Below, piece by piece: positions 36,345-46,495 of a DNA stretch of 64,000 bases; within the stretch, counting starts at the first letter, position 1; each line of letters begins with the position of its first letter. The translations under genes and the position numbers were made by a program. A model generated the notes under the pieces. That model had not been told where the DNA came from and did not search any database. It saw only the letters and a program-made list of their open reading frames with translations. The stretch comes from Barnesiella intestinihominis YIT 11860 (GTDB lineage Bacteria > Bacteroidota > Bacteroidia > Bacteroidales > Barnesiellaceae), in contig NZ_JH815204.1 of NCBI RefSeq assembly GCF_000296465.1, forward strand, positions 743,681-807,680. Direction: 5' to 3'.

Positions 36345-37589
36345 ATGATAAAAATTTCATTTGAAAATATTCGACAAGCCGCTAAAAATATCGGCAACTA
36401 CGCTTTACGGCTTAGTGAAAAGATTCGTCGTATTTCTCCCCGGGTATGGTTGTATGTGGGGGCAGGTATTCTCCTACTAAGCGGAGGATTATATTGGTTA
36501 CTGCGTCCCGCACCTCCGGGTCCCGACCTACCGATAGTCGAAGTCGAGCCTGTTGTTACGGACGATGTGGAAATTTACGGGGAATATGTAGGCCGCATTC
36601 GTGCTCAGCAATTCGTTGAAATAAGGGCCCGAGTAGAAGGGTTCCTTGAAAAAATGCTCTTCGACGAGGGTACTTATGTAAAAAAAGGACAACCCCTTTT
36701 TATAATCGACCCCAAACAGTATCAAGCTCGAGCAAATAAAGCCAAAGCTCAGCTAAACAAAAACAAAGCGTTGGCATTGAAAGCCGAGAGAGACTTGGAG
36801 CGCATCAGACCTTTGTATCAACAAAATGCAGCCAGCCAACTCGATTTAGATAACGCCATCGCTTCTTATGAAAGTGCAAAAGCCGAAGTAGAAATGAGCG
36901 AGGCCGATTTAACCCAAGCCGAAACAGCATTGGGTTATACGACTGTGAGCTCCCCTATCTCGGGATATATATCGGAACGTAACGTCGATATAGGAACACT
37001 TGTCGGCCCCGGCGGGCAATCGTTACTGGCTACGGTCGTAAAGAGCGATACCGTTCGTGTCGATTTCAGTATGACCGGACTCGATTATTTGAAAAGCAAA
37101 GCCCGTAACGTTAATTTAGGGCAAAAAGACACGACCCGAACGTGGGAGCCTTACATTACTATTACTTTACCCGACAATTCGCCTTATCCTCAGCGGGGAA
37201 TAGTCGATTTTGCCGATCCACAAGTCGATCCTCAAACCGGTACATTCTCAGTAAGAGCCGAAATGCCCAACCCCGAACATATATTATTACCGGGGCAGTT
37301 CACCAAAGTAAGGTTACTGCTCGATGTTCGGGAAGCGGCAGTCGTTGTCCCCAATAAAGCAATCGCTATCGAAAAGGGTGGCGCTTACATATTCGTCGTA
37401 AGAGCCGATAGTATTGTAGAAAGGCGTATGGTCGAATTGGGACCGGAAGTAGGAAACAATGTCATTATCGAACGAGGTTTGGTTCCCCACGAAAATATAG
37501 TGGTCGAAGGATTTCATAAACTCACTCATGGAGATAAAGTTATCCCCTCGACTTATCGGGCAGAACAAGAAGACCATTCTAAAAACTAG
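36345..37589 (+). CDS. RND efflux periplasmic adaptor (AcrA/MexE type)
   Basis: A 414-residue membrane-fusion protein. An N-terminal membrane anchor (VWLYVGAGILLLSGGLYWLL) replaces a lipoprotein signal. The lipoyl/barrel-sandwich halves (EIRARVEGFLEKMLFDEGTY; TTVSSPISGYISERNVDIG), alpha-helical hairpin (NKAKAQLNKNKALALKAERD) and beta-barrel (GQFTKVRLLLDVREAAVVVP) are present. It links the inner-membrane pump to the TolC-like channel. The frame opens at 36021, but the ATG at 36345 fits the -7 box and family length. The permease gene follows 6 bp after the stop. Confidence 0.93.
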   Translation: MIKISFENIRQAAKNIGNYALRLSEKIRRISPRVWLYVGAGILLLSGGLYWLLRPAPPGPDLPIVEVEPVVTDDVEIYGEYVGRIRAQQFVEIRARVEGFLEKMLFDEGTYVKKGQPLFIIDPKQYQARANKAKAQLNKNKALALKAERDLERIRPLYQQNAASQLDLDNAIASYESAKAEVEMSEADLTQAETALGYTTVSSPISGYISERNVDIGTLVGPGGQSLLATVVKSDTVRVDFSMTGLDYLKSKARNVNLGQKDTTRTWEPYITITLPDNSPYPQRGIVDFADPQVDPQTGTFSVRAEMPNPEHILLPGQFTKVRLLLDVREAAVVVPNKAIAIEKGGAYIFVVRADSIVERRMVELGPEVGNNVIIERGLVPHENIVVEGFHKLTHGDKVIPSTYRAEQEDHSKN

Positions 37590-37595
37590 TATGTT

Positions 37596-40500
37596 ATGAA
37601 ATCGGACTTCTTTATCGACAGACCCATATTTTCAATTGTTATTTCAATTGTTATCGTTATCGTCGGTGTATTAGGTCTTTTTTTACTCCCGATAGACCAG
37701 TACCCCCAAATTGTTCCTCCGGTAGTCAAAGTATCAGCCTCCTATCCGGGAGCTAGCGCACAGACGGTCACCCAAGCTGTCGCCACTCCCATCGAACAGG
37801 AATTGAACGGTACGCCCGGCATGCTTTACATGGAATCAACGAACAGCAATTCAGGAAGTTTTTCGGCAACAATTACATTCGACATATCGACCGATCCGGA
37901 TTTAGCTGCCGTTGAAATACAAAACCGCGTGAAACAGGCCGAAGCTCGCCTCCCGGCCGAAGTAGTACAAAACGGTATTTCCGTGGAAAAACAGGCTTCC
38001 AGTCGATTAATGACTGTCACTTTGCGCTCTAACGATCCGAAATTCGACGAAATATACCTCAGTAATTATGCCACGCTCAATGTGTTGGACATGTTGAGAC
38101 GGGTCAAAGGAGTGGGTAGCGTATCGAATGTCGGTAGCCGTTATTACGCTATGCAGATATGGGTTCAACCCGACCGCTTGGCTAATCTGGGACTTACAGT
38201 GGACGATTTACAAAAGGCATTGAAAGACCAGAATCGGGAATCGGCCGCCGGAGTATTGGGTCAGCAACCGATTTCCGACATCGATATAACGACTCCTATC
38301 ATAGCACAAGGGCGATTATCTTCCGTAGGAGAATTTGAGGACATTGTCATACGGGCTAATCCCGACGGTTCTTTGATTCGTTTGCGCGATGTCGCTCGCA
38401 TCTCTCTCGAAGCACAATCTTACAACACGGAAAGCGGAATAAACGGAGGTAATGCGGCCGTGCTTAATATCAACATGCTACCGGGAGCCAACGCAATGGA
38501 GGTTGCTGAATCTGTGAAGAAAGAGATGGAGGAGATTAGTCGTAACTTCCCGGAGGGTATTACTTATGAAATTCCCTTCGATATGACCTCTTATATTTCC
38601 CAATCCATAAACGAGGTTTACCATACGCTTTTCGAAGCCCTGATTTTGGTTATCTTGGTTGTATTTCTCTCGCTACAAAATTGGAGAGCTACACTTATCC
38701 CGGTTATAGCTGTACCTATTTCGTTGATAGGAACATTCGGAATCATGCTTGCGTTCGGATTCTCGCTCAATATGATGACCCTTTTGGGTTTAATCCTTGC
38801 TATCGGAATCGTGGTCGACGATGCCATAGTCGTAGTCGAGAATGTAGAGCGAATCATGAATGAGGAACATCTTAGTCCCTACGAAGCTACCAAAAAAGCC
38901 ATGCAAGGATTGGGTAGTGCCATTATCGCTACCTCGTTGGTGTTATGTGCCGTATTCGTCCCGGTCAGCTTTTTGACCGGTATTACAGGTCAATTGTACC
39001 GACAATTCACGATTACTATTGCCGTTTCGGTCCTTATTTCGACATTAGTCGCACTAACTTTGAGTCCCGCCATGTGTGCTTTACTGCTCAAACCGGATTC
39101 AGGAAAAAAGAAAAACAAACTCTTTCGTTACATAAACTTATGGCTAGCACGAGGCAATAGACTTTATGAGAAACTCATTCGAAAAGGATTGAAGCATGCT
39201 CGCAGAGTAGTAGCGGCTTTCGGTATATCTCTGATAGCGATATGGGTTCTTAACGAAATAGTTCCCCAAAGTTTTATGCCACAGGAAGATCAAGGGTATT
39301 TTACCGTTGAGTTAGAATTACCAGAAGGCGCTACATTGGAAAGGACACGCCATATAACCGAACGAGCCATGAACTATTTAATGTCTCGTGAAGACGTAGA
39401 GTATGTACTCAATGTGACAGGATCTAGTCCCCGTGTCGGTACGAACCAATCTCGAAGTCAATTAACGGTTATTCTAAAACCCTGGGAAGATCGCAAATCG
39501 TCGAATCTCCGAGATATTATGGAGGAAATTCGTGAAGAATTAAAAAAATATCCCGAAAGTAAAGTTTATTTGAGTACTCCACCCGTTATTCCGGGATTAG
39601 GTAGTTCGGGCGGTTTCGAAATGGTGCTCGAAGCACGAAGCGATGCGAGTTATGCCGATTTACAACGAGCCGCCGACACATTACTTTATTATGCCTCTCA
39701 ACGAAAAGAGATAAGCGGTTTATCGTCTTCTATTCAAAACGATATACCTCAGCTTTATTTTGATGTAGATCGGGACAAGGCTCAAATGCTCGGAGTAAAA
39801 ATAGCCGATATTTTTTCAACGCTCAAAACATTTACGGGGTCGATCTATGTGAACGATTTCAATATGTTCAACAGAATCTACCGTGTATATATCCAAGCCG
39901 AAGCACCGTATAGAGCACATAAAGATAATTTGGGTCTCTTCTTCGTCAAAGGAAGCAATAACGCCATGATACCTATTACCGCTCTTGGTACAACCTCGTA
40001 TACAACAGGTCCGGGGACCATTCGTCGGTTCAATATGTTCACCTCCACAACCATATCGGGAGAAGCGGCCCCGGGTTATAGTTCGGGACAAGCGATGGCT
40101 ATACTCGAAGAAATAGCAAGCAAGCATTTGCCTAAAAACATTGGCGTCGAATGGAGCGGACTTTCCTATCAGGAAAAACATGTAAGTGGTCAGACAGCCT
40201 ACATATTGGCCTTAGCATTACTTTTTGTCTTCTTATTCCTTGCAGCTCAATACGAAAGTTGGTCTATCCCAATAGCGGTTATATTATCTCTTCCGATAGC
40301 AGGAGTCGGAGCCTATTTAGGAAACTGGATATGCGGCCTTGAAAATAATATTTATTTCCAAATCGGCTTGGTTATGTTGGTGGGATTAGTCGCCAAAAAT
40401 GCAATTCTTATCGTAGAATTTGCCAAAGACGAAGTCGAGAAAGGGAATAATGCAGTGGATGCTGTAATCAAAGCCGCACACTTACGATTCCGACCTATCG

Positions 40501-40694
40501 TAATGACCTCTTTGGCCTTTATCTTAGGTATGTTACCTCTTGTCTTTGCCAGCGGTCCGGGATCGGCCAGTCGTCAAGGTATCGGTACAGGTGTATTTTT
40601 CGGTATGATTGTGGCAATTACCGTAGGCATTATTTTTGTTCCCCTTCTTTTCGTATGGGTTTACAAGTTAAAATCTAAAATGATGAAACGATGA
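37596..40694 (+). CDS. RND multidrug efflux permease (AcrB/HAE1 type)
   Basis: A 1032-residue proton-driven pump, normal length for the family. N-terminus FFIDRPIFSIVISIVIVIVG; the proton-relay Asp pair in helix 4 (GLILAIGIVVDDAIVVVENV); the motif around VSFLTGITGQLYRQF; two large periplasmic loops; and a second helix set (FQIGLVMLVGLVAKNAILIV) ending in the usual basic tail. Exports drugs, bile salts or similar compounds; specificity cannot be read. Overlaps the outer-membrane channel gene by ATGA. Confidence 0.96.
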   Translation: MKSDFFIDRPIFSIVISIVIVIVGVLGLFLLPIDQYPQIVPPVVKVSASYPGASAQTVTQAVATPIEQELNGTPGMLYMESTNSNSGSFSATITFDISTDPDLAAVEIQNRVKQAEARLPAEVVQNGISVEKQASSRLMTVTLRSNDPKFDEIYLSNYATLNVLDMLRRVKGVGSVSNVGSRYYAMQIWVQPDRLANLGLTVDDLQKALKDQNRESAAGVLGQQPISDIDITTPIIAQGRLSSVGEFEDIVIRANPDGSLIRLRDVARISLEAQSYNTESGINGGNAAVLNINMLPGANAMEVAESVKKEMEEISRNFPEGITYEIPFDMTSYISQSINEVYHTLFEALILVILVVFLSLQNWRATLIPVIAVPISLIGTFGIMLAFGFSLNMMTLLGLILAIGIVVDDAIVVVENVERIMNEEHLSPYEATKKAMQGLGSAIIATSLVLCAVFVPVSFLTGITGQLYRQFTITIAVSVLISTLVALTLSPAMCALLLKPDSGKKKNKLFRYINLWLARGNRLYEKLIRKGLKHARRVVAAFGISLIAIWVLNEIVPQSFMPQEDQGYFTVELELPEGATLERTRHITERAMNYLMSREDVEYVLNVTGSSPRVGTNQSRSQLTVILKPWEDRKSSNLRDIMEEIREELKKYPESKVYLSTPPVIPGLGSSGGFEMVLEARSDASYADLQRAADTLLYYASQRKEISGLSSSIQNDIPQLYFDVDRDKAQMLGVKIADIFSTLKTFTGSIYVNDFNMFNRIYRVYIQAEAPYRAHKDNLGLFFVKGSNNAMIPITALGTTSYTTGPGTIRRFNMFTSTTISGEAAPGYSSGQAMAILEEIASKHLPKNIGVEWSGLSYQEKHVSGQTAYILALALLFVFLFLAAQYESWSIPIAVILSLPIAGVGAYLGNWICGLENNIYFQIGLVMLVGLVAKNAILIVEFAKDEVEKGNNAVDAVIKAAHLRFRPIVMTSLAFILGMLPLVFASGPGSASRQGIGTGVFFGMIVAITVGIIFVPLLFVWVYKLKSKMMKR

Positions 40695-42076
40695 AACAGA
40701 TGAAAGTTTTCATACATATATTGGTGACAGCATTCATTTTAAGTAGTTGTTCTATACAAAAACGCTGTCAGGCTCCCGAACTGAATTTACCAGATGAAAT
40801 TATTGCGGGAGAAAACGATACATTAACCATTGCCGATATGTCATGGTGGGAGCTCTATTCCGATTCGACTCTTAGCAAATTAATTAAAAAGACGTTAAGA
40901 AATAATCGGAATATGCAGGCCGCAGAAGCTCATATCAAGCAAATGGAAGAATTATACCGCGTGAGTAAAGCATCTCGTTGGCCGACTATCGGAGCTCAAC
41001 TTTTCGCCGATCACGAAACCAATGATTATTACGGTGAAAAGTTCTCAAAAAGCCCCGAATTTAGTCTTAAAGCCTCATTAGGTTGGGAAATAGACCTATG
41101 GGGGAGCCTACGTTGGGGAAAAAGAAAGGGTGCGGCGGAGTACTTAGCCTCCGTGGAAGCTGCACGAGCTATGCAAATGACCCTAATTGCCGAAACAGCG
41201 ATCGCCTATTTCGAATTAGTCGCATTGGATCAAGAACTTGAAATTGTTTTACAAACCGTAAAGACTCGTGAAGAAAGTGTCAACCAAGCCCGATTACGAT
41301 TCGAGGGTGGACTCACTTCCGAAACAGCTTATCAGCAGGCGCAAGTAGAATTGGCCAGCGCTTCGGCTCTTATCCCCGAATTGGAGCAAAAAATCGCATT
41401 GAAAGAAAATCAAATTGCGGTATTAGCCGGAGAATATCCATCGAAAGTGGAACGAGGAGAATTCGACTTAAATGTAACTTGGCCCGAAAATATACCTATC
41501 GGGCTTCCCTCTACCCTACTGCAACGAAGGCCCGATGTGCGTCAAGCAGAGCAACAGCTACAAGCCGCTATGGCAGCGGTAGGAATTGCATATGCCGATC
41601 GGTTTCCACGATTAACTATAAGTTTAGTCGGAGGGCTTGAAAACGATGAACTAAAAGGATTTTTCGAATCTCCATTCTCCTATGTATCTGGCAATCTCGT
41701 AGCTCCTCTATTAACCTTTGGAAAAAAGAAAGCCCAATATAAAGCGTCATTGGCAGCCTATGACGAAAAACGTTTCGCCTACGAACAAAAGGTTCTTGAA
41801 GTTTTCCGAGAAGTGAACGATGCCGTGATAACTTATAGAAAGAAAAGACGGACATCGGAACTTCAACTCAATCTTTTTGAAGCAGCTCAAAAATATGTAG
41901 ATTTAGCACAGTTACAATATTTCAACGGGGTTATTCGTTACATCGATGTTTTAGATGCCCATCGTAAATTTTTCGATGCTCAAATAGGTTTGAGCAATGC
42001 TGTAAGAGACGAATATCTTGCTATGGTAAATTTATATAAAGTATTAGGTGGAGGCTGGGAAACAAGCCCAATTTAA
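40691..42076 (+). CDS. TolC-like outer-membrane efflux lipoprotein (NodT type)
   Basis: A 461-residue outer-membrane factor. Lipobox ILSSC with Cys20; two repeated OEP domains (about 50-240 and 265-455) with long helical stretches (EESVNQARLRFEGGLTSETA; YVDLAQLQYFNGVIRYIDVL) and the NodT-type motif LPSTLLQRRPDVRQAEQQL. It forms the trimeric exit duct for the upstream pump. Its start overlaps the permease stop by 4 nt. Confidence 0.95.
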   Translation: MKQMKVFIHILVTAFILSSCSIQKRCQAPELNLPDEIIAGENDTLTIADMSWWELYSDSTLSKLIKKTLRNNRNMQAAEAHIKQMEELYRVSKASRWPTIGAQLFADHETNDYYGEKFSKSPEFSLKASLGWEIDLWGSLRWGKRKGAAEYLASVEAARAMQMTLIAETAIAYFELVALDQELEIVLQTVKTREESVNQARLRFEGGLTSETAYQQAQVELASASALIPELEQKIALKENQIAVLAGEYPSKVERGEFDLNVTWPENIPIGLPSTLLQRRPDVRQAEQQLQAAMAAVGIAYADRFPRLTISLVGGLENDELKGFFESPFSYVSGNLVAPLLTFGKKKAQYKASLAAYDEKRFAYEQKVLEVFREVNDAVITYRKKRRTSELQLNLFEAAQKYVDLAQLQYFNGVIRYIDVLDAHRKFFDAQIGLSNAVRDEYLAMVNLYKVLGGGWETSPI

Positions 42077-42095
42077 GCGAGCGAATTTTTCTATA

Positions 42096-42140
42096 AAAAT
42101 AGAGCCCGGGGATTATAAAACTCCGGGCTCTATTTTATTT
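42096..42140. terminator. Bidirectional terminator between the efflux operon and galK
   Basis: AAAATAGAGCCCGG pairs with CCGGGCTCTATTTT (14 bp), with U-runs on both strands. Confidence 0.85.
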
Positions 42141-42157
42141 ATTTATGGCCTTTTATC

Positions 42158-43309
42158 TCAGCAAAGTTTGCGTGCCCCATCGGCAATCACGACATCATAA
42201 ACTTTGGGAAGACGACCGAATTTTGTCTTATATTCTGCTTTGGCTTTTTCCACGAACGCATCATACAATTCGTCCTTAACTAAGTTTATCGTACAACCGC
42301 CAAATCCACCTCCCATCACACGAGAGCCGGTCACACCACACTCTTTGGCAATATCATTCAGGAAATCGAGTTCTTCACAACTTACCTCATATAATTTACT
42401 CATTCCATGATGAGTCTCATACATCTTCTGCCCTACTGTCTCATAATCTCCTTGTTCAAGAGCATCGCATACGTCAAGGACTCGTTGCACTTCACCGATC
42501 ACATATTCTGCACGCATATAATCCTCGGCAGACACCTCTTCTTTTACCTCGTCTAACATAGACATATTGGCATCTCTCAGGAACTCTACATGCGGGTGTT
42601 TCTTTTGTATGGCGGCAACCACATTCTCGCACGATTTGCGTCGGTCGTTATAAGCGGAAGATGCCAACTCGTGCTTTACGACAGAATCGAGCAATACGAG
42701 TCGGTAACCTTCGGGCTTGAACGGGAAGTATTGATATTCCAACGAACGGCAATCCAGTCGTATCAGATGACCGGCTTTACCGAACACCGAAGCAAATTGG
42801 TCCATAATACCGCAATTTACACCACAATAGTTATGCTCGGTAGCCTGTCCGATTTTAGCCAATTCGAATTTGTCGATGCCACAGTTGAACATATCGTTCA
42901 AAGCGAAAGCATAAGTACTCTCCAATGCAGCCGACGAAGACATACCTGCCCCCAGAGGAACATCGCCGGCAAATGCTGTATTAAATCCGGCTATTTTACC
43001 GCCTCGTTTAATAATCTCGCGGCACACACCGAATATATAACGAGCCCAGCTGGCACGGGGAGCGTCTTCCTCGTTCAATCCAAACTCTACATAATCTTTT
43101 AAATCTATCGAATATGCGCGGACTTTATCCGTCCCATTAATTTTAAGTTCTGCAACCATTCCTTTATCGATGGCTCCCGGAAATACAAATCCACCATTGT
43201 AATCTGTATGCTCTCCTATTAAGTTTATACGACCGGGAGAGGCATATACCGACCCGGTAGAGCCATCAAAATGTTTGATAAAACGACTTCTTACAAATTC
43301 TATATCCAT
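42158..43309 (-). CDS. galK: Galactokinase
   Basis: A 383-residue GHMP-family kinase making galactose 1-phosphate from galactose and ATP (Leloir pathway). The galactokinase signature GRINLIGEHTDYNGGFVFPG, the ATP loop PLGAGMSSSAALE and the C-terminal MGGGFGGCTINLV are all intact. It lies 34 bp downstream of galM on the same strand; galT and galE are not in the window. Confidence 0.97.
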   Translation of the reverse strand: MDIEFVRSRFIKHFDGSTGSVYASPGRINLIGEHTDYNGGFVFPGAIDKGMVAELKINGTDKVRAYSIDLKDYVEFGLNEEDAPRASWARYIFGVCREIIKRGGKIAGFNTAFAGDVPLGAGMSSSAALESTYAFALNDMFNCGIDKFELAKIGQATEHNYCGVNCGIMDQFASVFGKAGHLIRLDCRSLEYQYFPFKPEGYRLVLLDSVVKHELASSAYNDRRKSCENVVAAIQKKHPHVEFLRDANMSMLDEVKEEVSAEDYMRAEYVIGEVQRVLDVCDALEQGDYETVGQKMYETHHGMSKLYEVSCEELDFLNDIAKECGVTGSRVMGGGFGGCTINLVKDELYDAFVEKAKAEYKTKFGRLPKVYDVVIADGARKLC

Positions 43310-43343
43310 AATACTAAATTAAATAATTGTATAACTTATATGA

Positions 43344-44423
43344 TTATTTCTCTCGAACCGAAAATTTAAACTGTGTATGACTTTCGAATTTTTCATGAGG
43401 GCGTAAGATAACAGAAGGATAGTTTTCATGATTAGGACTATCTGGAAAATGTTGAGTTTCGAGACAGATAGCAGCTCTCATCGGATACCGTTTCCCATTT
43501 TTCCCGATAAAATTTCCTGTCATCCAATTGGCTGTATAAAGCTGTACACCGGGCTCTGTCGTAAAGACGTCCATCACGATCCCGGTTTTGGGCGAAACAC
43601 ACTCTGCACAAAATGAAAATTCACCGCTCCGCTTCTTATTCAAAATATAAGTATGATCGTAACCTTTTCCATAAACCAGTTGTTCAAACGGCTCGTTTAT
43701 ACGGCTACCGACTTCATAAAGTTTACGAAAATCCATCGGGGTTCCCTCTACCGCCGACTTCTCTCCGTAAGGTATAGCCGTATCATCGGTAGGTAAATAG
43801 TAATCGGCATCAATGCATAACAGATGATCACCGATGTAAGGATCTCCCGCACCCGACAAATTAAAATACGAATGGTTTGTCAGATTAACGATGGTAGGTT
43901 TATCGGTTTCTGCATAGTAAGTTATATCAACGGCATTATCGTCGGTTAATTTAAATATGACCTTCACTTGCAGATTTCCGGGAAACCCTTCTTCACCATC
44001 AAGAGACAATCGGGAAAATTCTATTGTTTGTTTATCCAATTGATTGGCATCCCAAACATGGAAGTTGAATCCTTTTACCCCTCCATGCAGGCTGTTAGGC
44101 CCATTGTTTATCGCTAATTTATCATACAAAACTCCATCGATCGTGAATTTCCCTTTTGCAATACGATTGGCATATCTACCACAAGTCGCTCCAAAATAAG
44201 GTTCCTCCGATGTAAGGTATTCCTGTATGTTATTATGCCCCGTAACCACGTCTATCATCGTCCCATTTTTATCGGGAACCATTAACGAAACGATACGAGC
44301 GCCATAATTAGTTAGGGTCAATTCGCACCCGTTTTTATTAACCAAGATATAGAGACCGGTTTGTTTACCATCGACTAAGCCTTGAAAATGTGTTGGATTC
44401 AATCCTGAAAGAGTCATATCCAT
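43344..44423 (-). CDS. galM: Aldose 1-epimerase (mutarotase)
   Basis: A 359-residue galactose mutarotase interconverting alpha and beta anomers so GalK can act. Catalytic landmarks: SLHGGVKGFNFHVWD region with GPNSLHGG, the histidine in TNHSYFNLSG, and the catalytic glutamate near the end in AICLETQHFPDSPNH. No signal peptide with the chosen start, so it is cytosolic. The ATG at 44423 with AAGAAG just upstream is used; the frame extends further to 44513 into likely promoter sequence. Confidence 0.94.
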   Translation of the reverse strand: MDMTLSGLNPTHFQGLVDGKQTGLYILVNKNGCELTLTNYGARIVSLMVPDKNGTMIDVVTGHNNIQEYLTSEEPYFGATCGRYANRIAKGKFTIDGVLYDKLAINNGPNSLHGGVKGFNFHVWDANQLDKQTIEFSRLSLDGEEGFPGNLQVKVIFKLTDDNAVDITYYAETDKPTIVNLTNHSYFNLSGAGDPYIGDHLLCIDADYYLPTDDTAIPYGEKSAVEGTPMDFRKLYEVGSRINEPFEQLVYGKGYDHTYILNKKRSGEFSFCAECVSPKTGIVMDVFTTEPGVQLYTANWMTGNFIGKNGKRYPMRAAICLETQHFPDSPNHENYPSVILRPHEKFESHTQFKFSVREK

Positions 44424-44769
44424 ATTCTTCTTTTTAAGGTTAACTAAATTTGTTGATTGTGTAAAGTTAACGTTATCTTTTTTTCTTCCAAAGATTTTTT
44501 TATGGTTTTGCATAAAATTATCAGAGAAGAAAAATTTTAACAGATTTTTTCACTACATATCCATTCTTTCGATTCACATCTGCATATCGAGCGATCCATA
44601 AACCCCGTGACGTAAACCTGTATCTGATTAAACATACTTATTGAAGTTTGCTCCCCTCATTTTTCCTTCGTTCTTAACACCTCTCATAGACTTGCACACA
44701 ACCTCTAAATATCCCGGCTCTTATTCGTAAAATCCCGTAGACGAGAGCCTATTCTTTTATCCTCCATTA

Positions 44770-45351
44770 TTATCTTATATTAATAATCTTATGGGTTTGA
44801 AGTGAAAGCCTCCATCGGGGGTGGCTCTTAATGTATCCGATAGCTGCGGTAAGATTGTTTTCATTTTTTATCTCATCATTGACATCACAAGGTTGCAAGC
44901 TACAAAAACACTCATAAGCTGTGGCGATTTTTTCATACGGTTCCATATCTTGTCCCTGATAAACGACTTTGATTTCATTCATACGCTGTATTTTCACAGG
45001 AATCGTTTTAGGAGAGCAAGTAATCCAATTGATCGACCGTTCCAAATCGGTATCTAATGCGATTGATCCGTTGGTTTCGATTTGGACAAATTTCCCGACT
45101 TCATGCAATCGGTCGACAAGCGAATGCGTAAGTTGTAAAGTGGGTTCCCCTCCTGTAATAACTACATGTTTCGCCGGATAATCAGAAATAGCCTTTACAA
45201 TCTCTTCTTCTGTAAAAATAGTATAATCCTCATGTTTTGTATCACAGAAATCACAATGCAAATTACACCCCGCTAACCTCACAAAAATCGCAGCCGTACC
45301 TGTAAACACACCTTCACCCTGTAATGAGTAAAAAATTTCATTTACTTTCAT
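44770..45351 (-). CDS. queE: 7-carboxy-7-deazaguanine synthase QueE
   Basis: A 193-residue radical SAM enzyme converting 6-carboxytetrahydropterin to 7-carboxy-7-deazaguanine in queuosine synthesis. It begins VNEIFYSLQGEGVFTGTAAI, has the iron-sulphur motif CNLHCDFC (CxxxCxxC) and the SAM-binding GGEPTLQ. The start overlaps the queD stop as ATGA, so translation is coupled. Last gene of queC-queD-queE. Confidence 0.95.
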   Translation of the reverse strand: MKVNEIFYSLQGEGVFTGTAAIFVRLAGCNLHCDFCDTKHEDYTIFTEEEIVKAISDYPAKHVVITGGEPTLQLTHSLVDRLHEVGKFVQIETNGSIALDTDLERSINWITCSPKTIPVKIQRMNEIKVVYQGQDMEPYEKIATAYECFCSLQPCDVNDEIKNENNLTAAIGYIKSHPRWRLSLQTHKIINIR

Positions 45352-45707
45352 TTGTCAATATTTTCATTTTCAAAATCGTCGATTTCGTAAATAGCCGTAT
45401 TTCCACCACTTTCTTGAACTTTGGTTTTATAACATTCGGGAATCTGATCCGTAATCCATTTCGCTATGTTTTCAGCGGTCGGATTAAAAGGCAGCAATTC
45501 ATTCAGATTCCCATGATCAAGATAGCCATGGATCTTATCTTTAATGTGTTTAAAGTCACAGACCATACCGTCTTGATTCAGTTCTTTCGCTTTACAATAA
45601 ACCGTAATAATCCAGTTATGGCCATGTAATTTTTCACATTTACTTTCATATGAAAGGTGCAAAGAATGCGCGCCTGCAATTTCCATTGTCTTAGCTACGT
45701 AATACAT
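45348..45707 (-). CDS. queD: 6-carboxytetrahydropterin synthase QueD
   Basis: A 119-residue PTPS-fold enzyme acting after GTP cyclohydrolase. Zinc and catalytic residues are visible: the first His in MEIAGAHSLHLSYESKCEKLHGH (with Cys as the catalytic residue and the HGHN zinc histidines), and LDHGNLNELL plus PTAENIAKWI. Lies 25 bp after queC and overlaps queE. Confidence 0.95.
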   Translation of the reverse strand: MYYVAKTMEIAGAHSLHLSYESKCEKLHGHNWIITVYCKAKELNQDGMVCDFKHIKDKIHGYLDHGNLNELLPFNPTAENIAKWITDQIPECYKTKVQESGGNTAIYEIDDFENENIDK

Positions 45708-45732
45708 TATAACTTAACCGTTTTATTCGTTA

Positions 45733-46386
45733 TTAATCCTCGTATTCTGTCTGATCCTCAATCCCGGCATCCCGAAGAGCCTCTTTGCGTTCTACACAAG
45801 TACCGCATTTCCCGCAATGTTTCTCCCCTCCTTTGTAACAAGACCACGTTTCGGCATAGTTCAAATTCAACTTTTTCCCCCGACTGGCAATTTCTGTTTT
45901 TGAAATATCGGTATAGGGAGCAAAGATACCTATATTCTCATAAGTTCCCGAACGCATAGCTTTATCCATAGCTTGGATAAACTCCGATCGACAATCGGGA
46001 TAAATAGCGTGGTCTCCACCATGATTAGCAATGAGAACTTGTTTCAAGCCATTGCTTTCTGCGATACCGCAAGCAATTGATAACATAATGCCATTCCGAA
46101 ACGGGACAACCGTACTTTTCATATTTTCATCGGCATAATGTCCCTCCGGTACAGAGTCGCTACCGTCCAACAACGAACTTCTGAAATATTCTTTCATAAA
46201 CGCAAGAGGTATTACTATATGTTTTATTTTTAACCGCTCGCAATGAATACGAGCAAACGGTATTTCTTTATGATTATGATTAGCTCCATAATCAAAAGAA
46301 ACGGCTAATGCTATGCGGTCGGCATACTCATACAACAAAGTAATACTATCCATACCGCCAGATACTACGATCAACGAATCTTTCAT
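45733..46386 (-). CDS. queC: 7-cyano-7-deazaguanine synthase QueC
   Basis: A 217-residue PP-loop ATPase forming preQ0 from 7-carboxy-7-deazaguanine and ammonia. The PP-loop LIVVSGGMDSITLLYEY is at the N-terminus, and the zinc site CYKGGEKHCGKCGTCVERKE has four cysteines near the end. The ATG at 46386 is used; the longer frame to 46449 covers the promoter. The folE-type first enzyme is not nearby. Confidence 0.95.
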   Translation of the reverse strand: MKDSLIVVSGGMDSITLLYEYADRIALAVSFDYGANHNHKEIPFARIHCERLKIKHIVIPLAFMKEYFRSSLLDGSDSVPEGHYADENMKSTVVPFRNGIMLSIACGIAESNGLKQVLIANHGGDHAIYPDCRSEFIQAMDKAMRSGTYENIGIFAPYTDISKTEIASRGKKLNLNYAETWSCYKGGEKHCGKCGTCVERKEALRDAGIEDQTEYED

Positions 46387-46410
46387 ATTTTCTATTCTTA
46401 TATTCGATTG

Positions 46411-46442
46411 CAAAGATAATGAAAGGTAAGAGTAGGATAAAA
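46411..46442 (-). promoter_or_regulatory. Promoter of queC-queD-queE
   Basis: Minus-strand TTTT (46439-46442), 20 nt, TATCTTTG (46411-46418). About 50 bp around it closely match the cassette at 47687-47739. Confidence 0.6.
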
Positions 46443-46486
46443 CGGACAAGTTCGTTTTTCGTACCTATTTTTGTATTTCTCACAAA

Positions 46487-46495
46487 GGGGGGGGG
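46487..46495. repeat. Homopolymer tract G9
   Basis: Nine consecutive G in an AT-rich spacer, about 45 bp upstream of the queC -33 position. Runs this long are rare here and could slip during replication. Confidence 0.8.

Noticed and set aside
44716-44749. Hairpin GGCTCT/AGAGCC downstream of queE as terminator
   Set aside because: No T-run follows on the minus strand and the loop is long; left out of the features.
46387-46449. PreQ1 riboswitch ahead of queC
   Set aside because: The predicted leader is under about 25 nt, too short for any preQ1 class.
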